Source: DATBDM01 sp036269915
GTDB taxonomy: Bacteria; Actinomycetota; Thermoleophilia; Solirubrobacterales; Solirubrobacteraceae
Reading direction: 5' to 3'
Length of the DNA stretch: 5,488 bases
Assembly: GCA_036269915.1 (NCBI GenBank)
Contig: DATBDM010000004.1
Span: 1 to 5,488 of the forward strand
Positions 5,468 to 5,488 of the stretch are shown here, piece after piece (within the stretch, counting starts at the first letter, position 1; each line of letters starts with the position of its first letter). The notes below the pieces were generated by a model, which saw only the letters and a program-made list of their open reading frames with translations, was not told the origin of the DNA and made no database searches. The position numbers were made by a program, and so were the translations under genes.

Positions 5468-5488
5468 GCGACGCCGCGGACGGCGTCG
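5464..5488 (-). CDS. Possible 3' end of an upstream operon gene
   Basis: Read on the minus strand, the frame entering from the right edge gives DAVRGVA followed by TAG at 5466-5464, 12 bp before the TIM-barrel start. Such spacing would suit a third gene in the same operon. Only seven full codons are visible, so the product cannot be named and the call rests on context alone. Confidence 0.3.
5469..5488. repeat. Inverted repeat with 8-bp arms at the right edge
   Basis: CGACGCCG and CGGCGTCG are perfect complements separated by CGGA. They would form a stable GC hairpin without a following U-tract. The arms equal those of the palindrome at 919-936. The site may be coding (end of an upstream gene), so a terminator or operator role is uncertain; the repeat may extend past the window. 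Confidence 0.45.

Overview
This is a very GC-rich window, consistent with a high-GC actinobacterial lineage. The gene families (an ECF41/SigJ-type sigma factor, a GAP/Sap-like membrane protein, an HdeD-like protein) and the antisense ORFs typical of strong GC3 bias would suit Actinomycetota, perhaps the Thermoleophilia/Solirubrobacterales. That placement is an inference from composition and gene content; there is no rRNA or other phylogenetic marker here.

Layout from left to right. (1) At 1-849 on the minus strand lies a nearly complete ECF41-type sigma factor with a fused SnoaL-like regulatory domain; it runs off the left edge. (2) At 850-976 is a compact divergent control region. It holds two back-to-back matches to the promoter recognised by ECF41 sigma factors, one facing the sigma gene and one facing the transporter, plus a perfect 18-bp palindrome over the transporter -10. 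(3) At 977-2371 on the plus strand is a DHA2-family (EmrB/QacA-like) drug/proton antiporter. (4) At 2382-3056 on the minus strand is a six-helix GAP/Sap-family membrane protein, ending 10 bp from the transporter's end. (5) At 3168-3749 on the plus strand, divergent from it, is an HdeD/DUF308 membrane protein with a strong ribosome binding site. (6) At 5451-3746 on the minus strand is a likely two-gene operon: a xylose-isomerase-like TIM-barrel protein followed 20 bp later by a nucleotidyltransferase whose stop codon interlocks with that of the HdeD gene in one CTAG. A third gene of this operon may end at 5464.

How the genes work together. The best-supported unit is the sigma factor and the transporter. 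The sequence suggests a self-activating ECF41 sigma factor that also switches on a divergent efflux pump. The two middle membrane proteins have no clear functional link to it. The TIM-barrel/nucleotidyltransferase pair looks like a small metabolic or modification operon with unknown substrate and is the least explained part of the window. No tRNA, rRNA, CRISPR array, insertion sequence or phage signature was seen.
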